Shown: one piece after another, positions 1 through 11,147 of the stretch | Position numbering within the stretch: position 1 is the first letter of the stretch | How the letters are laid out: the number at the start of each line of letters is the position of its first letter | From: Acrasis kona | Lineage: Eukaryota; Heterolobosea; Eutetramitea; Acrasida; Acrasidae | DNA length: 36,011 bases | Direction of reading: 5' to 3' | Assembly: GCA_026419775.2 (NCBI GenBank) | Contig: JAOPGA020000726.1 | Location: forward strand, 1-36,011 | Notes under the pieces: model-generated | Told to the model about the DNA's origin: nothing | Seen by the model: only the letters and a program-made list of their open reading frames with translations | Database searches by the model: none | Translations under genes and position numbers: made by a program

Positions 1-1318
1 ATTTATTAAGGATTGTGTGCCCATGAAAGATTCCGAGTGGTACGCATTCGTTGCAATGTTTACCCTGGGTGGTCTGTTCGGAGGTTTATTAGGAGGAGCC
101 ATTTCGGATTTATTGGGAAGGCGTAATACTTTATTTTTTAATAATTTGTTCTTTATTGCATCATATGTTTTAATGAGTTTATTTTCCGACTTTGAAGTCT
201 TGACAACAGGAAGATTTCTTGTGGGCTTGGGTGCTGGTGTTACAACGTCAGTTGTAAACATGTACCTGAGCGAAGTATCTCCTGTAAAGCTTCGCGGGGC
301 TATTGGTGTCCTTCCACAATTGGGTATTGTTATTGGTATTCTTGTTTCTCAACTCCTTGCTATTCCGTTAGCCAGAGGCGGTCGACCCTGGCAATGGCGT
401 CTTTTATTGGGATGGATCATCGTCTTGCCCATTTTGCAAATGATCTTGCTTCCTTTCTGTCCAGAGTCGCCTAAATTTTTGCTTGTCAATAAAAGAAGTA
501 GTGAAAGGGCTCTTGCTGCTTTCCAGAAATTGAGAAGGTCTAAAAATGTTCAACAAGAGTTTGAGGATGTCAAAAGACAAGAACTTGAAAGCAGAGAGCA
601 GCCGAGTGTTTTTGTGAGAATCAAAGCATTATTCAGAAGAGAATTGTTAAAGCCTTTATTGGTGGCAATTATATTACAAATGGTGCAACAGTTGAGTGGT
701 GTCAATATTGTTTTTTCTTATTCAAAGGATGTTTTTAAATCTGTGGGGTTGAGTGATTATGAAGCTGATTTATCCACAGTCATGGTTGGATTGACAAATG
801 TGATTTGTACAATTGTTGTGGTCCCATTGATGGACCGAATGGGTAGAAGAACTTTGTTGTTAATTGGTGAAGTGGGTTGCTTCCTGTTCTTTTCAACTCT
901 TTCATTGTGTCAGATTTTGGGTGACCGCGTCAACACTGTAGCGACTGGCGTAATTTCTGTTATTTGTGTAGTTGGTTTCGTCATTAGTTTTGCCATCTCG
1001 CTTGGACCTATTCCATGGTTGATAATTAGCGAAATCTTCCCAAGTGACGTCAGACCCTTTGCAGTATCCATAGCATCCACCATCAATTGGTTGTGCAACT
1101 TTGCTGTTCTGATGATCTTCCCATTGTTGCAGAAGGCCATCAATGAGTTTGTATTCTTACCTTTCGCGTGCATCATCTTGGCAAGTATCATCTTTACACT
1201 TTTGTTTGTGATGGAGACAAAAGGAAAATCTGTCGAAGAAATTGTTGGAATATCAAGTGCAGTCACAGTCGATCCCGTAGAGAAAAAACCATTGTTGGAT
1301 GTATCATCACCTGAATAA
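1..1318 (+). CDS. MFS sugar transporter, 5' end cut by window edge
   Basis: Proton- or facilitative-type hexose transporter of the major facilitator superfamily (sugar porter family), expected in the plasma membrane. The reading frame is open to the left edge and no convincing start is visible, so the first transmembrane segment and N-terminus lie outside the window. Visible family motifs, in order: DLLGRR after TM2, RFLVGLGAG and the SEVSP/KLRGA stretch around TM4-5, PESPKFLL before the central loop, QQLSGVN in TM7, DRMGRRTLL, GPIPW with SEIFPSDVR around TM10, and the terminal METKGKS. The QLS triplet in TM7 is associated with glucose rather than fructose selectivity in animal class I GLUTs; applying that here is inference. 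No intron is seen. The stop codon sits inside an AATAAA poly(A)-like hexamer, and the gene converges on the P4-ATPase with only 31 bp between stops. Confidence 0.93.
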   Translation, partial: FIKDCVPMKDSEWYAFVAMFTLGGLFGGLLGGAISDLLGRRNTLFFNNLFFIASYVLMSLFSDFEVLTTGRFLVGLGAGVTTSVVNMYLSEVSPVKLRGAIGVLPQLGIVIGILVSQLLAIPLARGGRPWQWRLLLGWIIVLPILQMILLPFCPESPKFLLVNKRSSERALAAFQKLRRSKNVQQEFEDVKRQELESREQPSVFVRIKALFRRELLKPLLVAIILQMVQQLSGVNIVFSYSKDVFKSVGLSDYEADLSTVMVGLTNVICTIVVVPLMDRMGRRTLLLIGEVGCFLFFSTLSLCQILGDRVNTVATGVISVICVVGFVISFAISLGPIPWLIISEIFPSDVRPFAVSIASTINWLCNFAVLMIFPLLQKAINEFVFLPFACIILASIIFTLLFVMETKGKSVEEIVGISSAVTVDPVEKKPLLDVSSPE

Positions 1319-1349
1319 ATCATAAATGATTAATAAAAGATGTTTGACT

Positions 1350-4300
1350 TTATAAACAAGCGCATTTATTTTCCGATTTAATTTTACGAACAGGAGGCGA
1401 TAAACACATATATAACTCTTTACATTGATTCATTAACTCTATTTCATCAGTTGGGCCTCTTGTCTTTTCCAAATATTGCGCCACATGATACACTTGTTGC
1501 AGCATGTCACCAATTCTTATATTTTGCTTGATGGCTTTCCACAAGACATCTTTACCCAAGGACAAAACAACAGCAAGTAGCATTACAAACCAATACACCC
1601 AGTGATTGGCACTATGATAAAACTCAAAAAACCCATTTCGGAATTGATAACGGAAATCAACAATAAGAGGAGGAGCAGAGGATGGAATAATTTTATCAAC
1701 TGCAGGATAAGCACCAGCAAATATTGCAACAAAAACAAAATAGCCCAAAATAGAGCCCCAAATACTCAAATGATGGAAGAAGGTCCACGAACCACTTTCT
1801 AAGCCCACTTTCAGATTAGCAACAACAACTACACAAGCATAAACCATACACTGAAAGTGCAAATAATCAGCAGGTCTACCATTGGATAATTCAGTAGTGG
1901 CACCGATAGCCAACATTGGAACAAAAAAACAACAAAGAGAGTGCCAAGTAGCAGTCAACAACCAACCAGCGAGTACCTTCATGTTATAGTACTCACATTT
2001 TTGGCCATAAGCATACAATTTAGGAACATTCAAGCTCGTGGCACAAGAAACGTCACGATCAAAAACGCCATAAACAATTATAGGAGCAGCAGTAAACAAC
2101 AAACTAAAAAAAATCAAAACAAAGCCATCATAGATACTACTTCCAGTGAAGGCATTAAACCAAATAAACCAAAATTGACACAAACTAATTATTGCCGCTT
2201 TGTAAATACAATACAATATTAATTTTGTAATTCTACGGTAGTTAAAACGACCGTGGACCAACAATAATGGTTTCAAGAAGGAAAATTGAGCGATGCTATA
2301 GTCGCTAGCTCTCGACGCCTGTAATCCTTCTTGTCCACTTATGCCCACGCCTATATGAGCAGACTGAATCATGCTCACGTCATTTGCGCCATCTCCTATG
2401 GCCAACGTAACACATCTCGGTAAATATTTTTTTACTAAGCTTACAACCAGAGATTTTTGTAACGGACTGACTCGACAACAAATCACAGCATTACAGTACA
2501 AACACAATTGTAAAAAAACACGTTCGAGTTGATGATCCTCTAATATGGATTGTAAACAATCGCCATCTACAACTACTGCCCTTTGGCAAATTTCTTGTTG
2601 TATCTGATTAACGTTACTTTCTAATAATTGGTTCAATTCAAGTTGACTAATTTTTTGTAACAAAATCAACTTGGTTGACTGGTTCAACAAATTACAAGCA
2701 AAACCAATATTAATGGCAGTCTCTTGTTTATCGCCAGTCAACACCCACAATTTGATACCAGCGCTCATCAACTCCAAAATCACATTCGGAACATCATTTT
2801 GTAATTTATCTTCGATTGCAGATGCACCGATGATTTGCAAATCACATTCGATCAAACAAGCAGCCTCCTGTAAACAACGTTCCTTGTCATTTACATTCGA
2901 AATTGCAGATTGATAATGATTGGAATTCCATTCCTGATATTCAATCTCTGAAATTTCACGTTGAGCACAAACCAACGTTCTCAAGCCCTCTTGAGCAAAA
3001 TTTCGAATCGAATCGAAAATTTCCAAAGATGATGATTTTGATAAAAGTGGAATCATGACGTTATCTGCTCCTTTTGTCATGATGTAAATCTTGTCATCGC
3101 TAGGATTGCCATTTTCGGAAATCGACTTTACAATGATGCTCATTCGTTTTCTGGTGGATGTGAATTCGATCACGTTAAGAATTTGAAATTCCAAAAATTG
3201 TTCATTTTCTAATTGAATGGTAATGTGTGTTGGAGTGCGTTTCGTAAAAACGAATCCTAGTTGAGCGGCACCTGCTACGAGAGCATTTTCGTCGGGTGAT
3301 GATGCTTGGTATTTGATTTGATTTGTGATCGGATCGTGTTGGGGAATTACGGTGTGACAGATTGAAAGTAGGATTAGGAATTGATTGATTTCATTTTTGA
3401 GCGGATGATGTTTCCATGCGCCGTTCATGATGCGTTTGTCGTAAAAGTTACTGTTGCGTATGGGTGAGATCCATTCTGATGGACGATCATCATCATGACA
3501 CGTTGTGAGATGATGTGATCCATTTCTTATTGCAGCTGCTCTTCCTATTTCTGTTGTTCCTGTTCCAAATTCGGTTCCATTGATTGAAAATTTCAAAAAG
3601 TCCATGACCTGCAGTGAGATGTAAAAATGATGTAAAATGAAAGTATTACGTTTTGTGTTAATGTACCAGTCTTGTCGCTAAAAATGTGCTCCACTTGTCC
3701 TAATTCTTCATTTAATGTACTTGTTTTGACGACCGCTGGTATGTCTTCCTTTTCATAGTACATGTTTAAATCTTGATCCATTAAATGTCTTGCTTGGAAT
3801 AACTTCGCAAGTTCCATGCTAATGAACAAACTATGAATGGGTTGGATGAATGTACTTTTGTATATACTTACCTGATGGGAATGAAACTGCTGAATAGGAT
3901 GAAGAATGTAACGAGACCCTTAAGTGCGCTGATTGGTGCAGAGTCTTTGAATCCAGTAAATAGGTACCATGACTTGCTGTGAAAGGTTTGCCACATTCCA
4001 ATTCCGAACGAACATAATATGGTTACGAACACAATGATGACGAATAACACAATGATGGTAATGTTTGTGTACCTTTCTACCTTGCTTACCTTACGAACAG
4101 CAGCGTTGGAATTCATCATTAGTTTGGTGTGACGACCGGTGTAGATTGTGAGCCCGTATATGACTTTTGTGTTTTTTAAGACAGCCCCTCTTGGAAGGAT
4201 CTGTTCAATTTCTATGGGGAGAACATTTGTTGGTGTGTTTTGGAAAGCCAAAGTTCCATCGAATTTATATATTAGGTTGTTGGGTTGTTGGCAGATGATG

Positions 4301-5076
4301 GTTGCTTTCAGGTTGTAAAGTTCTTCTTCGGTCATGGTTGATGTGGCATGAAGGGACCTTCTGATTTTGAGATTGGTCTCTCCATCGAGGTTGCTTGTTT
4401 CAATGTAGCATAAACCTCCTAGTTCGCTGCTTGATAAGCATATAAGATCTGCAGGGAAATATTGGTCTTGTTGTATTCTTACTATTTCTCCAACTCTAGA
4501 ATGTTAGTGTGTTTGAAGGTTAATACAAACTTTAGATTCTCCCAAAAGATTTCTTCAGCAGAGTTATTTTTCAGAACTGTTGTCTTTGATTTGTTGACTT
4601 GTCTATCTGCAATGTGCCTTTTCTAATAACATTTAGAAGAGAGTTTTGATTGTCACGTACAAGATCCTCCACTCCATCCTTAATTAGCTGGAACAGCACA
4701 ACCACTACCAAGGGTATTAATGTTCCTATTCTACCTGTTGGACTCAAGCCAGTGGCTACTTGTAGAACTGAAATGACCAAGAAATAAATGTTTGCTATCC
4801 TGGTGAATTGTTCTAACAAATTCTGTGGTATGAAAGTAAAAATGTTATATTTTCCGGTTGATACTAGAGAATGTTAGACGCTATCTTAACTGTACATACT
4901 TGAGTTATCACAGTATTTGTGTTCCTTTAATGAATTGTATTCGTTGTCGTTTATTCGTATTTCTCTTGGATGCTCAGGTATCTTTCAACTTGTAAATTCA
5001 AACAAGGTGCTGTTCTACTTACCTTGTTCCATGGCAGCCTGTCCCTTACGTACTTCAGAGCTCTGTTGAAGTCCAT
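1350..5076 (-). CDS. P4-type ATPase (phospholipid flippase), seven exons
   Basis: Aminophospholipid flippase that moves lipid from the outer/lumenal to the cytosolic leaflet. My model has exons 5076-5023, 4981-4900, 4863-4661, 4622-4531, 4495-3872, 3830-3650 and 3608-1350, joined by GT-AG introns of 35-41 nt; the sum is 1164 codons with no internal stop. Motifs in order: HPREIRIN and KYNIFTFIPQNLLEQF at the N-terminus (residues about 20-75), the P4 actuator motif DGET (about 180), PIS in TM4, the phosphorylated Asp in SDKTGTLTQ (about 405), LTGDKQETAIN (about 710), GDGANDVSM (about 815), then the C-terminal membrane segments. Length matches P4-ATPases. The start ATG at 5076 lies after an in-frame TGA and begins MDFNRALKYVRDRLPWNK; it is the only ATG in that short exon. 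P4-ATPases usually need a CDC50 partner, which is not in this window. Confidence 0.95.
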
Positions 5077-5652
5077 GTGCTTCCAAAGCGACAATATTAA
5101 ATAAGGAGTGGATAACGATCATGGCGTTATCAATAGCCCAAAAAAGTTCACCAGCCATGTCACTTTCACAGACAACCACAGGAGTTGTTCTATTCAATGG
5201 TAAAATCGATTCCAATAGGTTTAAAATCTAGACTCCACACTATCGGAGTTCCGAAGAGGGATGGTAACAAGATGCCGGAGCCACGACAGTATGGCCGTCT
5301 TAACTCACAAGAGGGCCGCAAGGGTTTTCAAGGGTATTGGAACAACCACTCGAACTTGCTCAACAATCGGACAATTGTCATCACTAATTATTGTTTTGCC
5401 CAAAATGAAACGAGTTCGCTGATGAAACAATCGTATTTCCATACACCACGCCCACAAAAGAACAAATAGTCCAAGACTCCTCATGTGCAAAAATGAAACT
5501 ACTCATCACAAGAAACGATTTCATATCCGATCTCTTCTCCAAACGTATCAACAAGAAAATAACGCCCACATCATCACCAACAACACCTACAACACCATCA
5601 CCAACATGTACATATACAACAAGAAGAACAAGTTTATAAAAAAAACAAATTT
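5077..5652. other. Intergenic stretch without a confident gene
   Basis: Lies between the 3' end of methionine synthase and the start of the P4-ATPase, both on the minus strand. It must hold the methionine synthase 3' UTR (an AATAAA overlaps its stop) and the P4-ATPase promoter and 5' leader. Several short minus-strand frames occur, including a 60-codon one (5215-5015) that overlaps P4 exon 1 in another frame and one with a hydrophobic start (5490-5305). None shows a recognisable domain, and joining them needs a 119-nt intron, unlike the 34-43 nt introns elsewhere. Confidence 0.5.
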
Positions 5653-8600
5653 TTATTCATAACCAATGATACTACTAATGTTTCTCTCCGTCTCCTGAAC
5701 GCTCATCTTCTTTCTATCTGCATAATCCTGCACCTGATCTCTATTGACCTTACCGACAGCAAAGTACTGACTTTGTTCATGACTAAACAACAACGCACTA
5801 ACACTAGCAGCTGGTATCATGCTCAAACTATCGCTCAATTCAATTCCAGTTTGCTCAGCAATACGTGCCATCTTCCACATGGCAATCTTCTCAGTATGAT
5901 CTGGCTGACTAGGATAACCAGGTGCTGGACGTATACCTTGGTACTGAACCTTTAACAACGCCTCAGTATCCAATTCCTCATTCTTTGCATATCCCCAATA
6001 CTCCTTTCTCACTTGTTCATGCAACACTTCAGCAAATGCCTCTGCTAAACGATCAGCTAAGGCTTTGATCATAATAATGGAGTAATCATCATCTACTTGT
6101 CTATATTTCTCGCATAACTCATCAACGCCAAAGATTCCAACTGCAAAGAACCCAGTGTGATCGTTATATCCCTTTGGTGCAATAAAATCAGAAATGCACA
6201 TGTAGGGACTAGCACTTTCCTTTTCTTGTTGTTGTCTCAATCCATGTAAACGACCCATTTCTGATTGACTTTCCTTATCGACGATTACAATATCGTCTTG
6301 ATCGCTATGCGCTTGATAAAAAGCAACAATGCCTCTTGCTTCCAATAATCCGTTCTTTACAATATCTTCCAAATAAACCAACGCAGCTTCATGTAGCTTT
6401 TTAGCTTCCTCACCTACTTGTGGATCGTTAAAGATCTTAGGGTAACCTCTATTAGGGTACTTTCCCTTTATTTGCCATACACTAAAGAATGGATTCCAAT
6501 CAATACGACAAGTTAATTTTTGTAATTCAAAGTTCCTAAAGACACGTTCTCCAATGAACGTAGGTGGTTGTACTGGTGGTTTTGCATCAAAGTCAATTTT
6601 CAATCCCAAATCACGAGATTGTTGAATGGTCAAGAAGGATCGCTCTTGGAGCTGATCGAAATGTTCTTGGCGCAAATCTTCGTAGAGCTCGTCAATTTCG
6701 TCCATGTAATCTTTGATTTGTTTGGGATCTAACAAAGAAGAAACGACCGTGACGCTTCTAGATGCATCGAGGACATGAACAGCAGGTGATTTGTAATGAG
6801 GTGAAATCTTTACAGCCGTGTGAGTTCTCGAAGTGGTGGCCCCTCCAATTAACAACGGAACTTTGAAATCCAATCGTTGCATTTCTTTGGCGACATGTAC
6901 CATTTCATCTAATGAGGGAGTGATGAGGCCGCTCAATCCAATCACATCCACTTGTTCGTTCTTTGCCATCTCCAAAATTTTATCACATGGGACCATCACG
7001 CCCATATCGATCACTTCGTAATTATTACATCCCAAAACTACAGCTACGATATTCTTTCCAATATCGTGCACGTCTCCTTTGACAGTAGCTAACAAGACCT
7101 TACCTGCATTCGTTCTTTGAGAAATTCCCATTTTTCTCTTTTCTTCCTTTTCCTTCTCCATGAATGGAATCAAGTACTTTACTGCTTTTTTCATGACCCT
7201 TGCAGATTTGATCACTTGAGGTAAGAACATTTTACCGCTTCCGAACAAATCTCCAACTACGTTCATTCCGCCCATGAGAGGTCCTTCGATGACTGATAAT
7301 GGAGATTGTAATTGGACACGAGCCTCTTCGGCATCTTCGTCTACGAATTCGACGATGCCCTTTACGAGAGCGTGTTTGAGACGTTCTTCGACTGATTGAT
7401 TTCTCCATTGTAATAAATCGGCATTGGCTGCAACTGTACTTCCTGTTGATTTTTGATTTTTGATAATTTCGGAGTAAGCGAGTAAGTTCTCGGTTGCTTG
7501 TTCGTGTTTGTTCCAAATGGCATCTTCGACTAATTTCAAAGTGTCTTTTGGAATGTCATCGTAGATTGGTAACGCTCCGGCATTTACGATTCCCATGTCC
7601 ATTCCGAATCCGATGGCATGGTACAAGAATGCAGAATGCATTGCCTCGCGAATGGGCTCTAATCCTCTGAAACTGAACGAAAGGTTGCTGACGCCGCCGC
7701 TGACCTTTGCATATGGTAAATTGGATTTGATGGATTTGATGGCATCGAAAAATTCGATTGCGTATGGATTGTGTTCGTCGATACCGGTCGCAATGGTCAA
7801 AATGTTGGGATCGAAGATTACATCTTGTGGTTTGAATCCGACTTGGTCAACTAGGATGTGATAAGCGCGGGAACAAATTTCGAATTTTCTTTTTCCATCC
7901 GTGGCCTGACCCTCCTCATCAAATGCCATCACCACGACTGCTGCTCCATACTTTAACACTTTTCTTGCTTGTTCTACGAATTGAGTTTCTCCTTCCTTGA
8001 GCGATAACGAGTTGACCACGCATTTTCCTTGTAAACACTTTAGTCCCTTTTCGATGACGCTGAATTTAGAGGAGTCGACCATGACCGGAATCTTTGCAAT
8101 GTCGGGTTCGGATGCAACGAGGAACAAAAACTTTTGCATCGCAAAGTGACTATCCAATAGACCTTCGTCCATGTTGACGTCTAGAATCTGTGCGCCCGAT
8201 TCGACTTGTGCTCGAGCGATGCTTAATGCTTCGTCGTATTTGTGATTCATGATTAATTTTTTGAATCGGATGCTACCGGCTACGTTACATCTCTCTCCGA
8301 CGTTCATAAAGTTTGATTTGGATGTGTAGAATAATGGTTCCAAACCTGATAATCTCATTTCTGTAGATGGTTGTTTTGGTTTGCGAACTGGATACTCTTT
8401 TGCTACTCTTGCAATGGCAGCAATGTGATCGGGCGTGCTGCCGCAACATCCTCCTACGATGTTGACGTATCCGAGCTTGAGGAACTCTCTCACTTCTTCG
8501 GCCATTTCCTCTGGCTTTTGTCTGTAGGCTCCCATTTCGTCGGGTAGACCGGCGTTGGGATAGGCAGATACGTAACATTCGGAAATGTTGGAAAGTGCTT

Positions 8601-9515
8601 CAATGTAGGGTTTCATTTGTTTGGTACCTAATGCACAATTGAGACCAATGCACTGCATGTTGCTGTGCATGACGCTAATGTAGAATGCTTCGGTTGTTTG
8701 ACCGGATAGTGTTCTTCCTGAACTGTCGGTGATGGTTCCGGAGATCTATGTTGATGTTAGAGTTTAATGTGAGTGTGGAAAACTTACGAAAATGGGATAG
8801 AGAGCATTCTTCTTCTCAAAGTAGTCGAGTGCTGCAAAGATGGCAGCCTTTGCGTTTAGTGTGTCAAAGATGGTCTCGATGAGCAAAATGTCGGCTCCAC
8901 CATCTATTAAACCTTCTATTTGTTCGTGATATGCCTTCACGAGGTCATCAAACGCTAGAATGTTACATGCTTGTTTTCAATTGTTCAAACTTACTGACGT
9001 TTCTGAATCCAGGGTCCTCGACACTAGGGCTGATACTTGCGGTTCTATTTGTAGGACCGAGTGCACCTGCAACAAATCTTGGCTTGTCGGGGGTGAGTTT
9101 ATTGTATTTTTCAACAGCCATTTTGGCAACTCTAGCTGACTCCTTGTTTAGCTCGTAGGCGAGACTTTCTAGGGCATAATCTGCCTGGGCAATGGATGTG
9201 GAACTGAAGGTATTTGTCTCAATGATATCAGCACCAGCTTCAAGGTATTTCTTGGTTTGTGTAAAAAAAAATGAATGGTAATAAAAGTACCTCGTGGATT
9301 TCCTGTATCACCTCTGGCTTGGTAATGGATAATAAATCATTGTTGCCCTTCAAGTCCTTCGGGTGGTCCTTAAATCTCTCAGCCCTGAAGTCATTTTCGT
9401 TCAATTTGTATCTTTGAATCATGGTCCCCATGGCGCCGTCAATAACCATGATGCGTTCCTTGAGTATTCCATCGATTTTACGCTTGATGTCAGCCCCAAC
9501 TCTAGTATCACTCAT
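5653..9515 (-). CDS. MTR: Cobalamin-dependent methionine synthase
   Basis: Transfers the methyl group of 5-methyltetrahydrofolate to homocysteine through cobalamin, giving methionine and tetrahydrofolate in the cytosol. Exons 9515-9291, 9250-8995, 8954-8788 and 8745-5653 join through introns of 40, 40 and 42 nt into 1246 codons, close to human MTR (about 1265) and E. coli MetH (about 1227). Domains in order: homocysteine-binding barrel with DGAMGT near the start and the zinc-binding Cys of GLNCALG (about 252) and GGCCGSTP (about 317); pterin-binding barrel with [12 protein letters not shown]12-binding module with DVHDIGKN, whose His is the lower axial ligand; and the SAM-binding activation domain with [12 protein letters not shown]. 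All modules are intact, so reductive reactivation by a partner reductase is expected. The start at 9515 (MSDTRVG) is the first in-frame ATG. Confidence 0.96.
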
Positions 9516-9744
9516 TAGATCTTTTGTAAGGTTATATGAACTAAAATGTAATATCCTGATAGCTACCAAAAGAAGAAGAAGATATTATGAGCAATCGAAA
9601 ACTCAAGAGTACATCATAGGAATCAACAAATTATCAAGATCCTTATTAGAATTATAGTGATATTGTGAGAGGCTGCCGAATGAATCATTGTAATTCTAGT
9701 TGACAGATTTTACAAAAAGAACCTCGACTTCATTTCCCATTTCA

Positions 9745-11106
9745 ATGTTGAATGCTCTTTCATACCAGCGTCGTTATTATTCAAAATCAATAACAATCGT
9801 TGGGGGTGGTGCAGCGGGCCTTATGTCTGCAGTTTTCGCACAACACGATGCATCAATCAAAGTAAACATCTTGGAAAGAAAAAGTAAATGTGGTAGAAAA
9901 ATCATAATGTCTGGTGGTTCAAGATGTAACGTCCTTCCTCATGAATCGAAATGGCCATCTACGTTAGACGATCTAGAAAATAAATATTTTAGTTCAAGTC
10001 CAAAAATCCTCGGTCATATACTGTCCAAGTGGAGCATACCCGATCAAGTTCAATTCTTTGAAGAGGAACTAAAAATTCCCCTTAGTGTTGAAGAGGAGAC
10101 GGGAAAATACTTTCCGAGCTCAAATGATGCAAGGGATGTGTTAGACGGATTTTTAAAAAAAATCCGTTACACAACAAATCTGGTCACCAGTGCTGATGTA
10201 AAAGATGTTTGCAAAACCTCAGATGGGAGGTTTAGAATAACATACAATAAAGATGAAGAAATTTTAACTGACAGAGTCATAATGGCAAGTGGAGGTATAA
10301 GTGTTATTAATGATGATGGCACAGGTTACTTACTGTTGCAGAAATTAGGGCACAATTTGCAACCGCTCTATGCAGCTTTGACTCCACTCACTTCGACTGA
10401 AGAGAGCAAAGCCGCACATAAATCCATATCTGGTGTCTCAGTAGAACGTGCTGTAGTGAGTGCGTTTGTTGGTGGAGAATGTGTATATACAAGTTATCCT
10501 AGTGCACTCCTGTTCACGCATAGAGGCTACAGTGGACCAGCAATATTAAATACTAGCCATAATGTAATTGTTGATAAACAATTTGTGTTGAATCAAACTT
10601 CTACTAGTCATATTAAAAACTTGTTAAACAAAGACTTGTCTGGGTCGATACATCTTGAAATTTGGTGGACACCAAATATTTCGAGAGATCAATGGCATGA
10701 CAAGTTTAAATACTCTGTTAGCAGCCAGACAGTACAAAAATTTGTTCAGAATAATTCTTATCCAAACAATATTCCTGCCAGATTAGCATCACTTATCCTT
10801 GGATCACTGGCAGATGTGCCTTGTAATAAACTAACAGCAGAACAAATAGAAAGTGTTCTTGACTTGCTTTGTAAATTCAAAATAAACATTGGAGGAAATG
10901 AAGGTTTCAAAAAAGCAGAGGTTACTGGAGGTGGTGTTGATCTCACACAAATAAACCCAGACACGCTTGAAAGCACCCAATGCAAAGGACTTTATATCGT
11001 CGGAGAGGCATTAGACGCATTTGGATGTATCGGCGGTTTTAACTTTGCATTAGCCTGGATAACAGGAAGGATCGCAGCCGAAGCAGCACTTTCAAGTTTA
11101 AAATAA
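9745..11106 (+). CDS. HI0933/YhiN-type FAD-dependent oxidoreductase, probably mitochondrial
   Basis: Flavoprotein of the HI0933 (YhiN/BaiN-like) family, whose physiological substrate is mostly unknown. The FAD-binding dinucleotide motif IVGGGAAGLMSA lies about 20 residues from the start, followed by GRKIIMSGGSRCNV, the family signature (usually SGGGRCN), and near the C-terminus VTGGGVDL and GEALDAFGCIGGFNFALAW, the second FAD-contact region. Length (453 aa) is slightly above the bacterial norm because of a short N-terminal extension. From the first ATG the extension reads MLNALSYQRRYYSKS: Arg-rich, no acidic residue, with an RRYYS-like cleavage site, as in mitochondrial presequences (inference). 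No intron is present. Divergent from methionine synthase; converges on the oxysterol-binding protein with 34 bp between stops, and an AATAAA overlaps its stop. The frame is open upstream of 9745 but without an ATG. Confidence 0.9.
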   Translation: MLNALSYQRRYYSKSITIVGGGAAGLMSAVFAQHDASIKVNILERKSKCGRKIIMSGGSRCNVLPHESKWPSTLDDLENKYFSSSPKILGHILSKWSIPDQVQFFEEELKIPLSVEEETGKYFPSSNDARDVLDGFLKKIRYTTNLVTSADVKDVCKTSDGRFRITYNKDEEILTDRVIMASGGISVINDDGTGYLLLQKLGHNLQPLYAALTPLTSTEESKAAHKSISGVSVERAVVSAFVGGECVYTSYPSALLFTHRGYSGPAILNTSHNVIVDKQFVLNQTSTSHIKNLLNKDLSGSIHLEIWWTPNISRDQWHDKFKYSVSSQTVQKFVQNNSYPNNIPARLASLILGSLADVPCNKLTAEQIESVLDLLCKFKINIGGNEGFKKAEVTGGGVDLTQINPDTLESTQCKGLYIVGEALDAFGCIGGFNFALAWITGRIAAEAALSSLK

Positions 11107-11147
11107 AAAAGATTGACTTTTACACAAAATGTTAAAATGTTTATTGT
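11103..11147. terminator. Overlapping convergent poly(A) region
   Basis: AAATAAAA overlaps the stop of the flavoprotein gene on the plus strand, and AATAAA lies at the end of the oxysterol-binding protein gene on the minus strand. With only 34 bp between stops, the two 3' UTRs must overlap or each cleavage site must lie close to or within the other gene. Confidence 0.5.

Noticed and set aside
5015-5215. 60-codon minus-strand frame (MAGELFWAIDNAM...) as a separate gene
   Set aside because: It overlaps P4-ATPase exon 1 in a different frame, has no domain, and needs unusual introns to extend either way.
5305-5569. Two overlapping minus-strand frames with hydrophobic starts, as a small secreted protein
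   Set aside because: No cleavage-site or domain support, frames interrupt each other, and no join with typical introns gives a convincing protein.
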